A stretch of 64,000 nucleotides of DNA from NCBI RefSeq assembly GCF_018604545.1, contig NZ_CP075896.1, positions 6,820,001 to 6,884,000 on the forward strand, written 5' to 3'. The stretch's first letter is position 1, and each line of letters begins with the position of its first letter. The notes under the pieces were generated by a model. The model ran no database searches. It was not told the origin of the DNA and saw only the letters and a program-made list of their open reading frames with translations. Below are positions 40,610 through 50,225 of the stretch, piece by piece. The stretch is from Streptomyces koelreuteriae (GTDB lineage Bacteria > Actinomycetota > Actinomycetes > Streptomycetales > Streptomycetaceae). The translations under genes were made by a program, and so were the position numbers.

Positions 40610-41974
40610 CTAGACGGCCCCACCCGTCCGGGGCGAGGGCAGCGGCGGCAGCGTCGTCCCGTACAGCCACAGGTCGAACAGCGCGTCCAGCGGCTCGTCC
40701 GTGAACCGCCCCACGTGCGCGGTGAAGTTCGCCGTCGTCACCGCCCCGCCCCGGTGCTGCCCCGCCCACCCGCGCAGCATGCGGAAGAACGCGTCGTCGC
40801 CCAGGGCGCACCGCACCGCGTGCAGGACGAGCCCGCCCCGCTGGTAGAGGCGGTCGTCGAACATCGACTTGCGCCCCGGATCGGCCAGCCGGAGGTCCTG
40901 CGGCAGCGAGAACAGCAACCGGTGCGCGACGGCGGCCAGTTGCTGGGTGCTCCGGCCTCCCGAGCGCTCCGACCACAGCCACTCGGCGTACTTCGCGAAC
41001 CCCTCGTTCAGCCAGATCTGCCGCCAGTCGGCGATGGACACGCTGTTGCCGAACCACTGGTGCGCCAGCTCGTGCGCGATCAGCCGCTCCGAACCCCGCT
41101 CGCCGTCCACATGGTTGGACCCGAACAGCGACAACCCCTGCGCCTCGACGGGGACGTCGAGCTCCTCCTCGGTCACCACGACCGCGTACTCGTCGAACGG
41201 GTACGGCCCGAACAGCTCCTGGAACAGCTCCATCATCGCGGGCTGCCGCGCGAAGTCCCGGGCGAACCGGGGGAGCAGATGCGCCGGGATGTGCCCGTGC
41301 TGCGGAACCCCGCCCGGGCCCGGATCACCCAGCAGCACGGTCTGGTACTTCCCGATCGACAGCCCCACCAGATAGCTGGACGTCGGCGCCGCCTGCTCGT
41401 ACACCCAGGTGGTCGTCGAGGCCTTCGTCGTGCGGGTGAGCAGGCGACCACCGGCCACCACCGCGTAGGCCGACGGCGTCGTGACCGAGATGTGGTACGA
41501 GGCCTTGTCGGCGGGCCGGTCGTTGCACGGGTACCACGACGGCGCCCCGACCGGCTGGCTCGCCACCAGCGCCCCGTCCTCCAGCTCCTCCCAGCCGAGT
41601 CCGCCCCAGGGACTGTTCACCGGCCGGGGGTTGCCCGACCACTGCACCTCGACGGTGAAGGCCGCACCGGCGCGCACCGGCTTCGCGGGGCGCACGCGCA
41701 GCTTGCCGCCCCGGTGTGTGTAGTGCGGCGTACGGCCGTCGACCTTCACCCGGCCCACCCGGAAGTCGGCGAGGTTGAGCTGGAACTCGGTGAGCTGGCC
41801 GCGGCCCGCTATGGCGTTGATCCGCGCGGTTCCCGACAGCCGGTTCGGCGCGGGGCGGTAGTCCAGCGTGAGCTCGTACCGGTGCACCCGGTACCGGAGG
41901 TCACCGTTGCCCGGGAAGTACGGGTCCTGCCCCACTGACTGCTGAACCGCCACTGTTGCGTCTGCTCCCTGCAC
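40610..41974 (-). CDS. M1-family zinc aminopeptidase, candidate partner of the polylysine-synthetase-like gene
   Basis: 454 residues. The zinc site HELAHQWFGNSV followed by NEGFAKYAEW gives the HExxH-18-E pattern, and QPVGAPSWYPCNDRPADKASY is the M1 N-terminal region. No signal peptide is seen in the called start (GTG 41974), so it is probably cytoplasmic or starts further upstream. It begins 40 bases after the end of the Pls-like gene on the same strand. Epsilon-polylysine-degrading enzymes (Pld) of Streptomyces are M1-type zinc aminopeptidases, which suggests a self-protection or turnover role. The specificity is not shown by the sequence. Confidence 0.9.
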   Translation of the reverse strand: MQGADATVAVQQSVGQDPYFPGNGDLRYRVHRYELTLDYRPAPNRLSGTARINAIAGRGQLTEFQLNLADFRVGRVKVDGRTPHYTHRGGKLRVRPAKPVRAGAAFTVEVQWSGNPRPVNSPWGGLGWEELEDGALVASQPVGAPSWYPCNDRPADKASYHISVTTPSAYAVVAGGRLLTRTTKASTTTWVYEQAAPTSSYLVGLSIGKYQTVLLGDPGPGGVPQHGHIPAHLLPRFARDFARQPAMMELFQELFGPYPFDEYAVVVTEEELDVPVEAQGLSLFGSNHVDGERGSERLIAHELAHQWFGNSVSIADWRQIWLNEGFAKYAEWLWSERSGGRSTQQLAAVAHRLLFSLPQDLRLADPGRKSMFDDRLYQRGGLVLHAVRCALGDDAFFRMLRGWAGQHRGGAVTTANFTAHVGRFTDEPLDALFDLWLYGTTLPPLPSPRTGGAV

Positions 41975-42014
41975 TGCGCTCGTACGACGTCCACCGGCCC
42001 CGAGGGGGTTGTGC

Positions 42015-45000
42015 CTAGCGACGCCATGCCTCGATCGGGTTGCCCAGCCAGCGCGTGTCGTCGGGCACGGACTCCGCGGCCATCACCAGGGACGCCGGAC
42101 CCAGCGTGGCGCGGGCCCCGACGGCGCTGCCGGGCAGGATGATTCCGCCCGGGCCCAGAGTGGCGCCCTCACGGAGTACCACAGTATCCGTCCGCAAGAT
42201 CCGGTCGTGGAAGAGGTGGGTCTGGAGCACACAGCCCCGGTTCACGGTCGCGGCGTCTCCGAGCGTCACCAGATCCGTCTCCGGCAGCCAGTAGCTCTCG
42301 ACCCACACGCCCCTGCCGATGTGCGCACCGAGGCCGCGCAGCCACGCCGACAGCAGCGGCGTCCCCGGCACGGCGCCGGCCAGCCACGGCACGGCCAGCA
42401 CCTCGACGAAGGTGTCCGCCAGCTCGTTGCGCCACACGAACGCGCTCCACAAGGGGTGCTCGGCCCGCCGGTGCCGCCCCACGAGCAGCCACTTCGCCGC
42501 GATCGTGACCAGCCCCGCCGCACAGCCCGCCCCGAGCAGCACAAGACCGGACAGCAGGGGAGCCCACACCCCGAGCACGCACAGCGCCGCTCCCGTCGCC
42601 ACCGCCAGCGCCGCCGAGCAGAACACCGGCACGATCCGGCACAGCTCCACCAGCCCGCGCGCCCACAGCAGCCGCGCGGGCGGCTCGTACGTGCGGCTCT
42701 GGTCGCCGTCGGACGCGGCCCGCGGCAGCTTCACCGGCGGCAGCCCCAGATAGGAGCTGCCCTTCTTCGCCTTCTTGGGCGTCGCCGACAGCACCCCCAC
42801 CAGGCCACCGTCCGGCACGCTCCGCCCCGGCCCGGTCATCCCCGAGTTGCCGAGAAAGGCACGCCGACCGATCTCCGCACGCCCGATCCGCAGCCAGCCG
42901 CCGCCGAGCTCGTACGGCGCGGTCAGGGTGTCGTCCGCCAGGAACGCGCCCTCGCCGACCGTGGTCAGACTGGGCAGGGCCAGCACGGTGGACACCTCGG
43001 CCCGCCGCCCGATCCGCATCCCGAGCAGCCGCAGCCACACCGGCGTGACCAGCCCCGCGTACAGCGGGAACAGCACGTCCCGCGACCGGTCCATCAGCTG
43101 CGTCACGGTCCAGGCCTGCCAGCCCACCCGGCTGTGCGTGGCGTGCGTGCCCTCCCGCAGCCCGAGGCTCAGCAGCCGTACGGCGACAACGATCAGCAGC
43201 GCGTACGCCAGCCCGAACGCGAGCGTCGCCGGCACCAGCGCGAGAGCGGCGCCCCGCAGGGCCGCCCCCAGCCCGGTGTCCGGAGCGACGAACAGCGCCG
43301 CCACCAGCAGCGCGGCGGCAGCCGAGAGCACCGGCAACGCGGTCAGCCCGACACCCGTCACGCCGTACATCACCCGCCAGAGGGCGCCCCGCCCGGGCCG
43401 CTCCTTGGGCCAGTTGCGCTTGGCCCGGCCCAGCTTGACCGCGGGCGCGCCGGCCCACCGCTGCCCGGTGGGAACCTGCCCGGAGACCGCAGAACCCGGC
43501 GCCACCTCGGCCCGCTTGCCCACCCGCGCGCCCGGGAACAGCAGACTGCGCGTGCCGACGACGGCGTGCGCGCCCACCTTCACCGTCCCGACCTCCAGCC
43601 GGTCGCCGTCCAGCCAGTACCCGGACAGATCCACCTCGGACTCGACGGCGGCGCCCCGGCCCAGCTTGAGCATGCCGGTGACCGGCGGCAGCGAGTGCAG
43701 GTCCACGTCCTGCCCGACCTTGGCGCCCAGCGCCCGCGCGTACCGCTCCAGCCAGGAACCGGTCAGCGAGGTCGCCCCGCTGAACTCGGCCAGCCGCTCG
43801 GCCGTCCACAGCCGCAGATGGACACTCCCGCCGCGCGGGTACCGGCCCGGCCGCACCCCCCGCAGCAGCAGCCGCGCCCCGCCCGCGGCGAGCGCCAGGC
43901 GCCCGGGCGGGCTGAAGAGCAGCACGGCACCGGCCGCGACGAGCCACCAGGGCGCGGTCGGCAGCCAGGCGTAGGCGGGCAGCACGTTCCCGAGCGCGGC
44001 GAGCACCACGCTCCAGCGCAGCCCGAGCAGCGTGAACAGCGGAACCAGCAGCAGGAGCTGCACGAGCTGGGCACGCCTCGGCACCGGCGCCACGACCCGC
44101 TCGGCGTTGTCGTCCTGTGCCGACTCCTCGAGATGCCGGGCCAGCTTCCGCAGAACCGGCCGCTGGTAGATGTCGAAGACGGCGGCGCTCGGGTAGCGCG
44201 TGCGCAGCCTCGTCGTGAGCTGGGCGGCGGCCAGACTGCCCCCGCCTATCGCGAAGAAGTCGTCCGAGGCCGACGACACCGGAATACCGAGGACGTCCGT
44301 CCACTGCTCGGCGAGCCACGCCTCGGTGCCGTACAGCGGCTCGGCCGGGCCGCCCGTCTCCAGCCCCTCCAGCGGCCAGGGCAGCGCGTTGCGGTCGACC
44401 TTGCCCGACGTACGGGTCGGCAGCTCGTCCACCGGCGCGAGCAGCGGCACCAGGGCGGCGGGCAGCTCGGCACGCAGCCGCTCGACGGCGCTCGCGGGGT
44501 CCCAGCCGTCCTGGACGACGACATAGCCCACGAGAAGCTGATTGCCGCTGCGGGCCGTGCGCACCGCGGCGGCCGCCCCGGCCACCCCGGGCAGCGCCTG
44601 AAGCGCCGCGTCCACCTCACCGAGCTCGATACGGCGCCCGCCGAGCTTGATCTGCTCGTCGGCCCGCCCGAGGAAGACCAGCCCCTCCGGCTCGGCCCGC
44701 ACCAGGTCACCGCTGCGGTACGCCCGCTCCCAGCCCAGCGACTGAAGCGGCGCGTACTTCTCCGCGTCCTTCTCGGCGTCGAGATACCGGGCGAGTCCGA
44801 CCCCGCCGATCACCAGCTGACCGCTGCCGCCCATCGGCACCGGCTCACCGGCCTCGTCCACGACGGCCAGCTCCCAGCCGTCCAGCGGCAGCCCGATCCG
44901 GATCGGCTCCTCGCCGCTCATCAAAGACGCGCAGGCCACCACGGTCGCCTCGGTCGGCCCCATAGGTGTTCCACACCTCGCGCCCCTCGGTCACCAGCCG

Positions 45001-45882
45001 CTGCGCCAGCTCGGGCGGGCACGCCTCGCCGCCGAAGATCAGCAGACGTACGTCGTTGAGCGTCTCCGGCTCCCACAGCGCGGCCAGCGTCGGCACGGTG
45101 GACACGACGGTGATCTCCTGCTCGACCAGCCAGGGCCCCAGATCGGCACCGCTCCTGACCTGCGCGCGCGGCACCGGCACCAGACAGGCCCCGTGCCGCC
45201 ACGCCAGCCACATCTCCTCACAGGACGCGTCGAAGGCGACGGACAGCCCCGCCATGACCCGGTCACCGGGGCCGATCGGCTCCTCGGCCAGGAACAGCGC
45301 GGCCTCCGCGTCCACGAAGGCGGCGGCGCCGCGGTGGCTCACGGCCACGCCCTTGGGCTTCCCGGTGGAGCCGGAGGTGAAGATGATCCACGCGTCGTGC
45401 CCGACACCGGGCCGGGCGGCGGCATGCCCGGCGGCATCGCCGACGGTCAGCTCGTGACCGGCCCCGATGACCGCCCGCACCCCGGCCTCGCCGAAGACCA
45501 GCGCGGCCCGCTCGTCGGGATCCTCGGCGTCCACGGGCACATACGCCGCACCGGCGGCCAGCACGGCGAGGATCGCCACGTACAGATCATTGGTGCCCGA
45601 CGGGACCCGCACCCCGACGCGGTCCCCGAGCCCGACCTCCGCCGCGGCCAGCTTCCGCCGCAGGTGCTCCACCTCGATCGCCAGCGCGCGATAGGTGAGC
45701 AGCCGATGGCCGTCGTCGAGCGCCGGCTCGTCGGGATACGACCGTACGGACGCCTCGAAGACGTCGACCAGGGTGCGGGGCGATGCCGCGGGACCGGCGG
45801 AGAAGCGGGCCAGGTCGCTGAGGCCTGTGCTCCACTCCTGGTCCAGCACGGTGAGGTCGGGGCTTTCGAACAGGGCGGCCAT
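42015..45882 (-). pseudogene. Polylysine synthetase (Pls)-like NRPS, split by a single-base frameshift
   Basis: If the extra base is ignored, the frame encodes about 1288 residues. It begins with an adenylation domain (IIFTSGSTGKPKGVAVSHR, FDASCEEMWLAWRHGACLVP, NTYGPTEATVVA, YRSGDLVR, GRADEQIKLGGRRIELGEV, TSGKVDRNALPW). A carrier domain follows (FFAIGGGSLAAAQL, Ser about 549), then six membrane helices alternating with three soluble hexapeptide-type C domains. This is the Pls plan (A-T-TM-C1-TM-C2-TM-C3) of epsilon-polylysine and related homopolymer synthetases. After NTYG the coding strand has GGGG where GGG is needed (44958-44961), so the 5' part (45882 to a stop at 44845) and the 3' part (44963-42015) are in different frames. 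ATG 45882 has GAGGA in front. The frameshift may be a sequencing error, a true inactivation or a slippage site. Confidence 0.85.
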
Positions 45883-46118
45883 CGGATCCTCGCGTCTCCA
45901 GCCCGGACGGTCCGGGGCGCCGACGGGCCCGCAGGTCTGCCTGGGGATGTTCCGTTCCGGCGCGAACAAGCCCAATACTCTAGTGGTCGGGTTACTTCGT
46001 CCTGTCATGTCCGCCACTCGGAGGCAAACGCGAGACACCGCGCAGGTGCGAAGCCACCCCCTCCCACCTGGGCTTTTCCCGGCAGGGCGAGATGTCGCCC
46101 ACACTTCCCGGGATACGA
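45883..46118. other. Gap between the Pls-like gene and tRNA-Leu terminator
   Basis: This stretch should hold the promoter of the Pls-like gene on the minus strand. TAGAGT on the minus strand at about 45977-45982 is a possible -10 box. No further gene is seen in it. Confidence 0.4.
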
Positions 46119-46149
46119 CGAAAGGCCCCTCGACGAGAGGGGCCTTTCG
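46119..46149 (-). terminator. Terminator of tRNA-Leu
   Basis: CGAAAGGCCCCTC (46119-46131) and GAGGGGCCTTTCG (46137-46149) form a perfect 13-bp stem with a 5-base loop just beyond the tRNA 3' end. Confidence 0.85.
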
Positions 46150-46154
46150 CTCTG

Positions 46155-46239
46155 TGTCCGAGGGGGGACTTGAACCCCCACGCCCGATAAAGGGCACTAG
46201 CACCTCAAGCTAGCGCGTCTGCCATTCCGCCACCCGGAC
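46155..46239 (-). tRNA. tRNA-Leu, anticodon GAG
   Basis: 85 bases. The acceptor is GTCCGGG pairing with CTCGGAC (one G-T pair), discriminator A. The anticodon arm CTAGC-TTGAGGT-GCTAG gives GAG. A long variable arm (TGCCC...GGGCG), typical of class II leucine tRNA, and the T arm GGGGG-TTCAAGT-CCCCC complete the cloverleaf. CCA is not encoded. A strong terminator follows. Confidence 0.96.
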
Positions 46240-46435
46240 AAGGTGTCTGTCGCGTGGGTTCTCCCCGCGGCGACGACGTAAACATTACCAGGCTTTCAGG
46301 GGTGGCCGATCACCCCCCGCCCGAGCCCCGGCGAGGTGTGAACGGCGCGTGACGGGCCGCAAGCGGTCTTGGGGAGCGGGCCGCGGAGAGAGAGGATGAG
46401 GGGGACCCACCAGCAGTGACAGCGGGAGGAAGCAC

Positions 46436-47761
46436 GTGAGCGAGACGGACACGGCCAGGAGCGTCACCGGCGAGGACGAGGTCGTGGACCTCTGCCGCGA
46501 GCTGATCCAGATCGACACCAGCAACTACGGCGACCACTCGGGTCCGGGCGAGCGCAAGGCGGCCGAGTATGTCGCCGAGAAGCTCGCGGAGGTCGGGCTC
46601 GAACCGCAGATCTTCGAGTCGCACCCGGGCCGCGCCTCCACGGTGGCCCGGATCGAGGGCGAGGACCCGTCCCGGCCCGCACTCCTCATCCACGGCCACA
46701 CCGACGTCGTACCGGCCAACGCGGCCGACTGGACCCACCACCCCTTCTCCGGCGAGGTCGCCGACGGCTGCGTGTGGGGCCGCGGGGCCGTCGACATGAA
46801 GGACATGGACGCGATGACCCTCGCGGTCGTCCGCGACCGGCTGCGCAGCGGGCGCAAGCCCCCGCGCGACATCGTCCTCGCGTTCCTCGCGGACGAGGAG
46901 GCGGGCGGCACGTACGGCGCCAAGCACCTCGTCCGCAACCACCCCGACCTGTTCGAGGGGGTCACCGAGGCGATCAGCGAGGTGGGCGGATTCTCGTTCA
47001 CCGTGAGCGAGCAGCGGCGGCTGTATCTGATCCAGACGGCCGAGAAGGGCATGCACTGGATGAAGCTCACCGTGGCCGGCACGGCCGGGCACGGGTCGAT
47101 GATCCACCGGGACAACGCGATCACCGAGCTGTCGGAGGCCGTCGCCCGGCTGGGGCGGCACAAGTTCCCGGTGCGGGTCACCAAGACCACCCGCGCCTTC
47201 CTCGACGAACTCGGCGACGCGTTCGGCACCGAACTCGACCCCGAGGACATGGAGTCGACCCTCGCCAAGCTCGGCGGCATCGCCAAGCTCATCGGCGCCA
47301 CCCTGAGCAACACGGCCAACCCCACCCAGCTCGGCGCCGGCTACAAGGTCAACGTCATCCCGGGCGAGGCGACCGCCCACGTCGACGGACGCTTCCTGCC
47401 CGGGCACGAGGAGGAGTTCCTCGCCGACCTCGACCGGATCCTCGGCCCGAAGGTGCGGCGCGAGGACGTCCACGCCGACAAGGCCGTCGAGACCACCTTC
47501 GACGGGGCGCTCGTCGAGGCCATGCAGTCCTCGCTGCTGGCCGAGGACCCGACCGCCAAGGCCGTCCCCTACATGCTCTCCGGCGGCACCGACGCGAAGT
47601 CCTTCGACGACCTGGGCATCCGGGGCTTCGGCTTCGTACCGCTGAAGTTGCCCCCGGAGCTGGACTTCGCGGGCATGTTCCACGGCGTCGACGAGCGGGT
47701 GCCGGTGGACGGCCTGAAGTTCGGTGTGCGGGTCCTCGACCGTTTCATCGACGCGTCCTGA
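46436..47761 (+). CDS. M20/M28-type zinc metallopeptidase (acetylornithine deacetylase/DapE-like)
   Basis: 441 residues. Metal ligands appear as LLIHGHTDVVPA, WGRGAVDMKD, LADEEAGGTYG (catalytic Glu-Glu) and a C-terminal MFHGVDERVPVDGLKFG. The dimerisation domain contains AGTAGHGSMIHRDNA. M20 enzymes remove acyl or peptide groups from amino acids; ArgE, DapE and carboxypeptidase types cannot be told apart here. GGGAGGAAG precedes GTG 46436. Confidence 0.9.
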   Translation: MSETDTARSVTGEDEVVDLCRELIQIDTSNYGDHSGPGERKAAEYVAEKLAEVGLEPQIFESHPGRASTVARIEGEDPSRPALLIHGHTDVVPANAADWTHHPFSGEVADGCVWGRGAVDMKDMDAMTLAVVRDRLRSGRKPPRDIVLAFLADEEAGGTYGAKHLVRNHPDLFEGVTEAISEVGGFSFTVSEQRRLYLIQTAEKGMHWMKLTVAGTAGHGSMIHRDNAITELSEAVARLGRHKFPVRVTKTTRAFLDELGDAFGTELDPEDMESTLAKLGGIAKLIGATLSNTANPTQLGAGYKVNVIPGEATAHVDGRFLPGHEEEFLADLDRILGPKVRREDVHADKAVETTFDGALVEAMQSSLLAEDPTAKAVPYMLSGGTDAKSFDDLGIRGFGFVPLKLPPELDFAGMFHGVDERVPVDGLKFGVRVLDRFIDAS

Positions 47762-47910
47762 ATCGGCCCTCCGATACGGAGATATTCGCTCGCCCGTACG
47801 GAACAGACTGGGAAGAGTGAATGCGACCATAAGCTCGTAGCCTCATTACTCCCTCCTCGTTACAGGTAATGCGATCGCAAGATGGGTCGCTTTGCCAACT
47901 AGGAGGAATA

Positions 47911-48144
47911 ATGATCAAGAAGGTCGTCGCTGCTGCGGCTGCCACCGGTGGGCTGGTTCTCGCGGGCGCGGGCCTGGCCGTCGCCGACTCGGGTGCCCAG
48001 GGTGCCGCCGTGCACTCCCCGGGTGTCCTGTCCGGCAACGTTGTCCAGGTGCCCGTTCACGTCCCGGTGAACGTCTGCGGCAACACGGTCTCCGTGATCG
48101 GGCTGCTGAACCCCGCCTTCGGCAACACCTGCGTCAACAAGTGA
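47911..48144 (+). CDS. chpH: Short chaplin (ChpH-type)
   Basis: 77 residues. A signal peptide (MIKKVVAAAAATGGLVLAGAGLAVA) precedes one chaplin domain: SPGVLSGNVVQVPVHVPVNVCGNTVSVIGLLNPAFGNTCVNK, with the two Cys that form a disulfide. Chaplins are secreted, self-assemble into amyloid at the air-water interface and coat aerial hyphae and spores. AGGAGGA stands before the ATG. The sequence closely resembles ChpH of S. coelicolor as I remember it, and the chpC-type gene is next door as in that species. Expression is expected during aerial growth. Confidence 0.96.
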   Translation: MIKKVVAAAAATGGLVLAGAGLAVADSGAQGAAVHSPGVLSGNVVQVPVHVPVNVCGNTVSVIGLLNPAFGNTCVNK

Positions 48145-48275
48145 CGTTTCCCCCTCTCTGAGGGGAGCTCAAAAGCCATCGGTCCCGGAGCGCGTGCCAT
48201 GCGCTCCGGGACCGAACGCTTCTTTCGAGTAATTCGATAAGAATTCGAGACAGGGTCGAAGGTAGGTATTCAGCA

Positions 48276-49127
48276 ATGCGACAGGTCACCCGCAAGGGTC
48301 TGATGACCGTGGCGGCCGCGACCGGCGTGATCGCCGCCGCGGGCGGCTCCGCCTATGCCGACTCGGGCGCGCACGGCTCCAGTTCGGGCTCGCCCGGCGT
48401 GCTCTCCGGGAACACGGTGCAGGCGCCGGTGCACGCGCCGGTCAACATCTGCGGGAACACGGTCAACGTCATCGGTGTCCTCAACCCGTCGGTGGGCAAC
48501 TCGTGTGCCAACAAGGGCGGTGGATCGTCCTCGGGCGGCCATGGCGGCTCGCACGCGAGCGGCCGGGCCAGTGACTCGCCCGGCGTCGGCTCGGGCAACC
48601 ACGTCCAGGTGCCGATCCATGTGCCGGTGAACGCCTGCGGCAACAGTGTCGACGTCATCGGCGTCGGCAACTCCACCACGGGCAACGACTGCGCGAACGG
48701 CTCCGGCAGGCGTCACAGCAACCCGCCCGGCGGCGGATACGAGACACCCCCCGGGGAGCCGGGGGAGCCTGGCAACCCGGGTGAGCCCGGGAACCCCGGT
48801 GAACCGGGTGAGCCCGGTAACCCGGGGGAGCCTGGCGAGCCGGGTGAGCCCGGAAATCCCGGTGAACCCGGGGAGCCTGGCAACCCCGGTGAGCCCGGAA
48901 ACCCGGGTGAGCCCGGAAACCCCGGTGAACCTGGTAACCCCGGTACCCCGGGCAACCCCGAGAACCCCGGAAACAAGCCGGGCGGCCAGTTCGTGACCCA
49001 GCCCGAGGGCGACGCCCAGCTCGCGGAGACCGGCAGCGGCCTGCCGCTCGGCCTCACCCTCCCCGCCGGCGCGGGCGCGCTGCTGGCGGGCGCGGTCCTC
49101 TACCGCAAGGCGCGTGCCTCGGCCTGA
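48276..49127 (+). CDS. chpC: Long chaplin with collagen-like linker and LAXTG sorting signal (ChpC-type)
   Basis: 283 residues. A signal peptide, two chaplin domains (SPGVLSGNTVQAPVHAPVN.. and SPGVGSGNHVQVPIHVPVN.., each with two Cys), then about 25 triplets of Gly-Glu-Pro/Gly-Asn-Pro (48753-48983). A class E sortase signal LAETG, a hydrophobic helix and a basic end (YRKARASA) follow. Long chaplins are covalently fixed to peptidoglycan by SrtE and anchor the short chaplins. The linker is longer and more regular than I expect for ChpC. It lies 131 bases after chpH with its own upstream sequence. A 13-bp hairpin at 49143 ends the unit. Confidence 0.94.
   Translation: MRQVTRKGLMTVAAATGVIAAAGGSAYADSGAHGSSSGSPGVLSGNTVQAPVHAPVNICGNTVNVIGVLNPSVGNSCANKGGGSSSGGHGGSHASGRASDSPGVGSGNHVQVPIHVPVNACGNSVDVIGVGNSTTGNDCANGSGRRHSNPPGGGYETPPGEPGEPGNPGEPGNPGEPGEPGNPGEPGEPGEPGNPGEPGEPGNPGEPGNPGEPGNPGEPGNPGTPGNPENPGNKPGGQFVTQPEGDAQLAETGSGLPLGLTLPAGAGALLAGAVLYRKARASA
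48753..48983 (+). repeat. Nine-base coding repeat for Gly-Glu/Asn-Pro triplets
   Basis: About 25 tandem units of GG-N-GAR/AAY-CC-N encode GEP and GNP in irregular order, with a final GTPGNPENPG. The synonymous codons vary between units, so the array is not freshly amplified. It forms the stalk between chaplin domains and the cell-wall signal. Confidence 0.9.
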
Positions 49128-49142
49128 CCCCCACGGCAAACG

Positions 49143-49172
49143 GAGCGGGCCCCGCCGATGCGGGGCCCGCTC
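49143..49172 (+). terminator. Hairpin terminator after the long chaplin gene
   Basis: GAGCGGGCCCCGC (49143-49155) and GCGGGGCCCGCTC (49160-49172) form a perfect 13-bp stem with loop CGAT, 15 bases after the stop. It also serves as the 3' end for the convergent DUF5703 gene. Confidence 0.85.
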
Positions 49173-49206
49173 CCGTGTATGCCTTCTCCCGGTGCGCCGT
49201 CCCAGC

Positions 49207-49395
49207 TCACCACGTGGCCCGCACCTGGCGGATGATCCGCCGGCGCAACCGCACCTTGCGGCTGCCGTCCCGCAGCAGGCTCAGACGGTGCAACTCCCAG
49301 TGTCCGTACTCGGCGTGGTCCGTCAGCAGACGTGCCGTTTCCTTGCGGGAGACCCCGCGCGGTACGTACACGTCGACAAATTCGTATTCCGGCAT
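49207..49395 (-). CDS. DUF5703-family small protein
   Basis: 62 residues: MPEYEFVDVYVPRGVSRKET, AARLLTDHAEYGHWELHRL, and a basic end KVRLRRRIIRQVRATW. It matches a small actinobacterial family of unknown function (DUF5703, from memory). It is divergent from the acidic protein gene at 49443 with 47 bases between, so both transcripts must have very short leaders. Confidence 0.78.
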   Translation of the reverse strand: MPEYEFVDVYVPRGVSRKETARLLTDHAEYGHWELHRLSLLRDGSRKVRLRRRIIRQVRATW

Positions 49396-49442
49396 CGCAT
49401 CTATTGTGCGGGCTGGGGCCTGGTACGGATAGCGTCTGCACT

Positions 49443-50162
49443 ATGTCTGATGCTGCGCAGCCCACCGCTGCCGAGGTACGCGCCGCCGCCGAGGCGGTCA
49501 AGACCGCGCTCGACCGCCACCTGGCCGCGGTCGAGGGCAGGTCGGGAGAGGACGACCCGGCCGTCTACGAGGCGTTCAACCAGCTGGCCGCGGCCGCAGA
49601 GGTGTACGACGAGCTGCTCTACGACCGATACGACGAGGTCACCCCCTTCGAGATCCCCGGTGCGGAGGACGCGCTGCCCCCGTACGCGGGCCCCGAGGAA
49701 CCGAACGCGCTGAGCGTACTGATCCGCCGCGACTACGCGGTGGCGGAGCCGCAGCGCCTCCTGGCGCAGGCACAGCGGATCGAGGCCGCCGAAGGCGAGG
49801 ACGGCCCGGCCGCGTCCGGGACGACCCATGGCGCGCTCGGGCTGCTGTTCGGCGAGTTCGAGCCCGACGAGATCGCCTCCCGGCACAAGGAGTTCGGGCT
49901 GGAGGAGGGCGACTCCACGCTCTGGGTGATGGCGGCGGACGAACCGGCCGACCCCGGGGAGTGGCTGGAGGCCCCCTTCGAGCAGGTCGATCCGCAGCAG
50001 GTGGTCTGCCGATTCGACGTCAGCGCCGTCTTCGACGACGTCGAGGACGATGACGACGAGGACGAAGAGGACGACGACGGGGAGGACCTGGAGGGCCTCG
50101 ACACCGACCTGGACGGGGACGAGGACGAGGATCTGGAGCGCCTGGACGCGGACCGCCGCTGA
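49443..50162 (+). CDS. Hypothetical protein with strongly acidic C-terminus
   Basis: 239 residues. The N-terminal half is helical (AAEVRAAAEAVKTALDRHLAAVEG, AVYEAFNQLAAAAEVYDELLYDRYDEVTPF) and the centre contains RRDYAVAEPQRLLAQAQR and LGLLFGEFEPDEIASRHKEFGLEEGDSTLWV. The last 45 residues are almost all Asp and Glu. I recognise no functional family; it appears to be conserved in Streptomyces. No ribosome binding site precedes ATG 49443, and with the divergent gene so close a leaderless start is likely. Confidence 0.75.
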   Translation: MSDAAQPTAAEVRAAAEAVKTALDRHLAAVEGRSGEDDPAVYEAFNQLAAAAEVYDELLYDRYDEVTPFEIPGAEDALPPYAGPEEPNALSVLIRRDYAVAEPQRLLAQAQRIEAAEGEDGPAASGTTHGALGLLFGEFEPDEIASRHKEFGLEEGDSTLWVMAADEPADPGEWLEAPFEQVDPQQVVCRFDVSAVFDDVEDDDDEDEEDDDGEDLEGLDTDLDGDEDEDLERLDADRR

Positions 50163-50225
50163 GCGCACCCGCTGGTCACCCGACGGCGGTGGTCACGGGG
50201 GCCGTCCCCGTGACCACCGCCGTTG

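Noticed and set aside
44845..46203. Two separate NRPS genes, one ending and one beginning inside the A domain
   Set aside because: The frames join exactly at a conserved A-domain motif with removal of one base, so a frameshift explains the data better than two genes.
46155..46239. tRNA-Leu as an integration site with a nearby mobile element
   Set aside because: No integrase gene, no direct repeat of the tRNA 3' end, and flanking genes look like conserved core genes.
48753..48983. GGNGARCC repeats as a CRISPR array
   Set aside because: The units are nine bases long without spacers and are in frame within the long chaplin gene, encoding GEP/GNP triplets.
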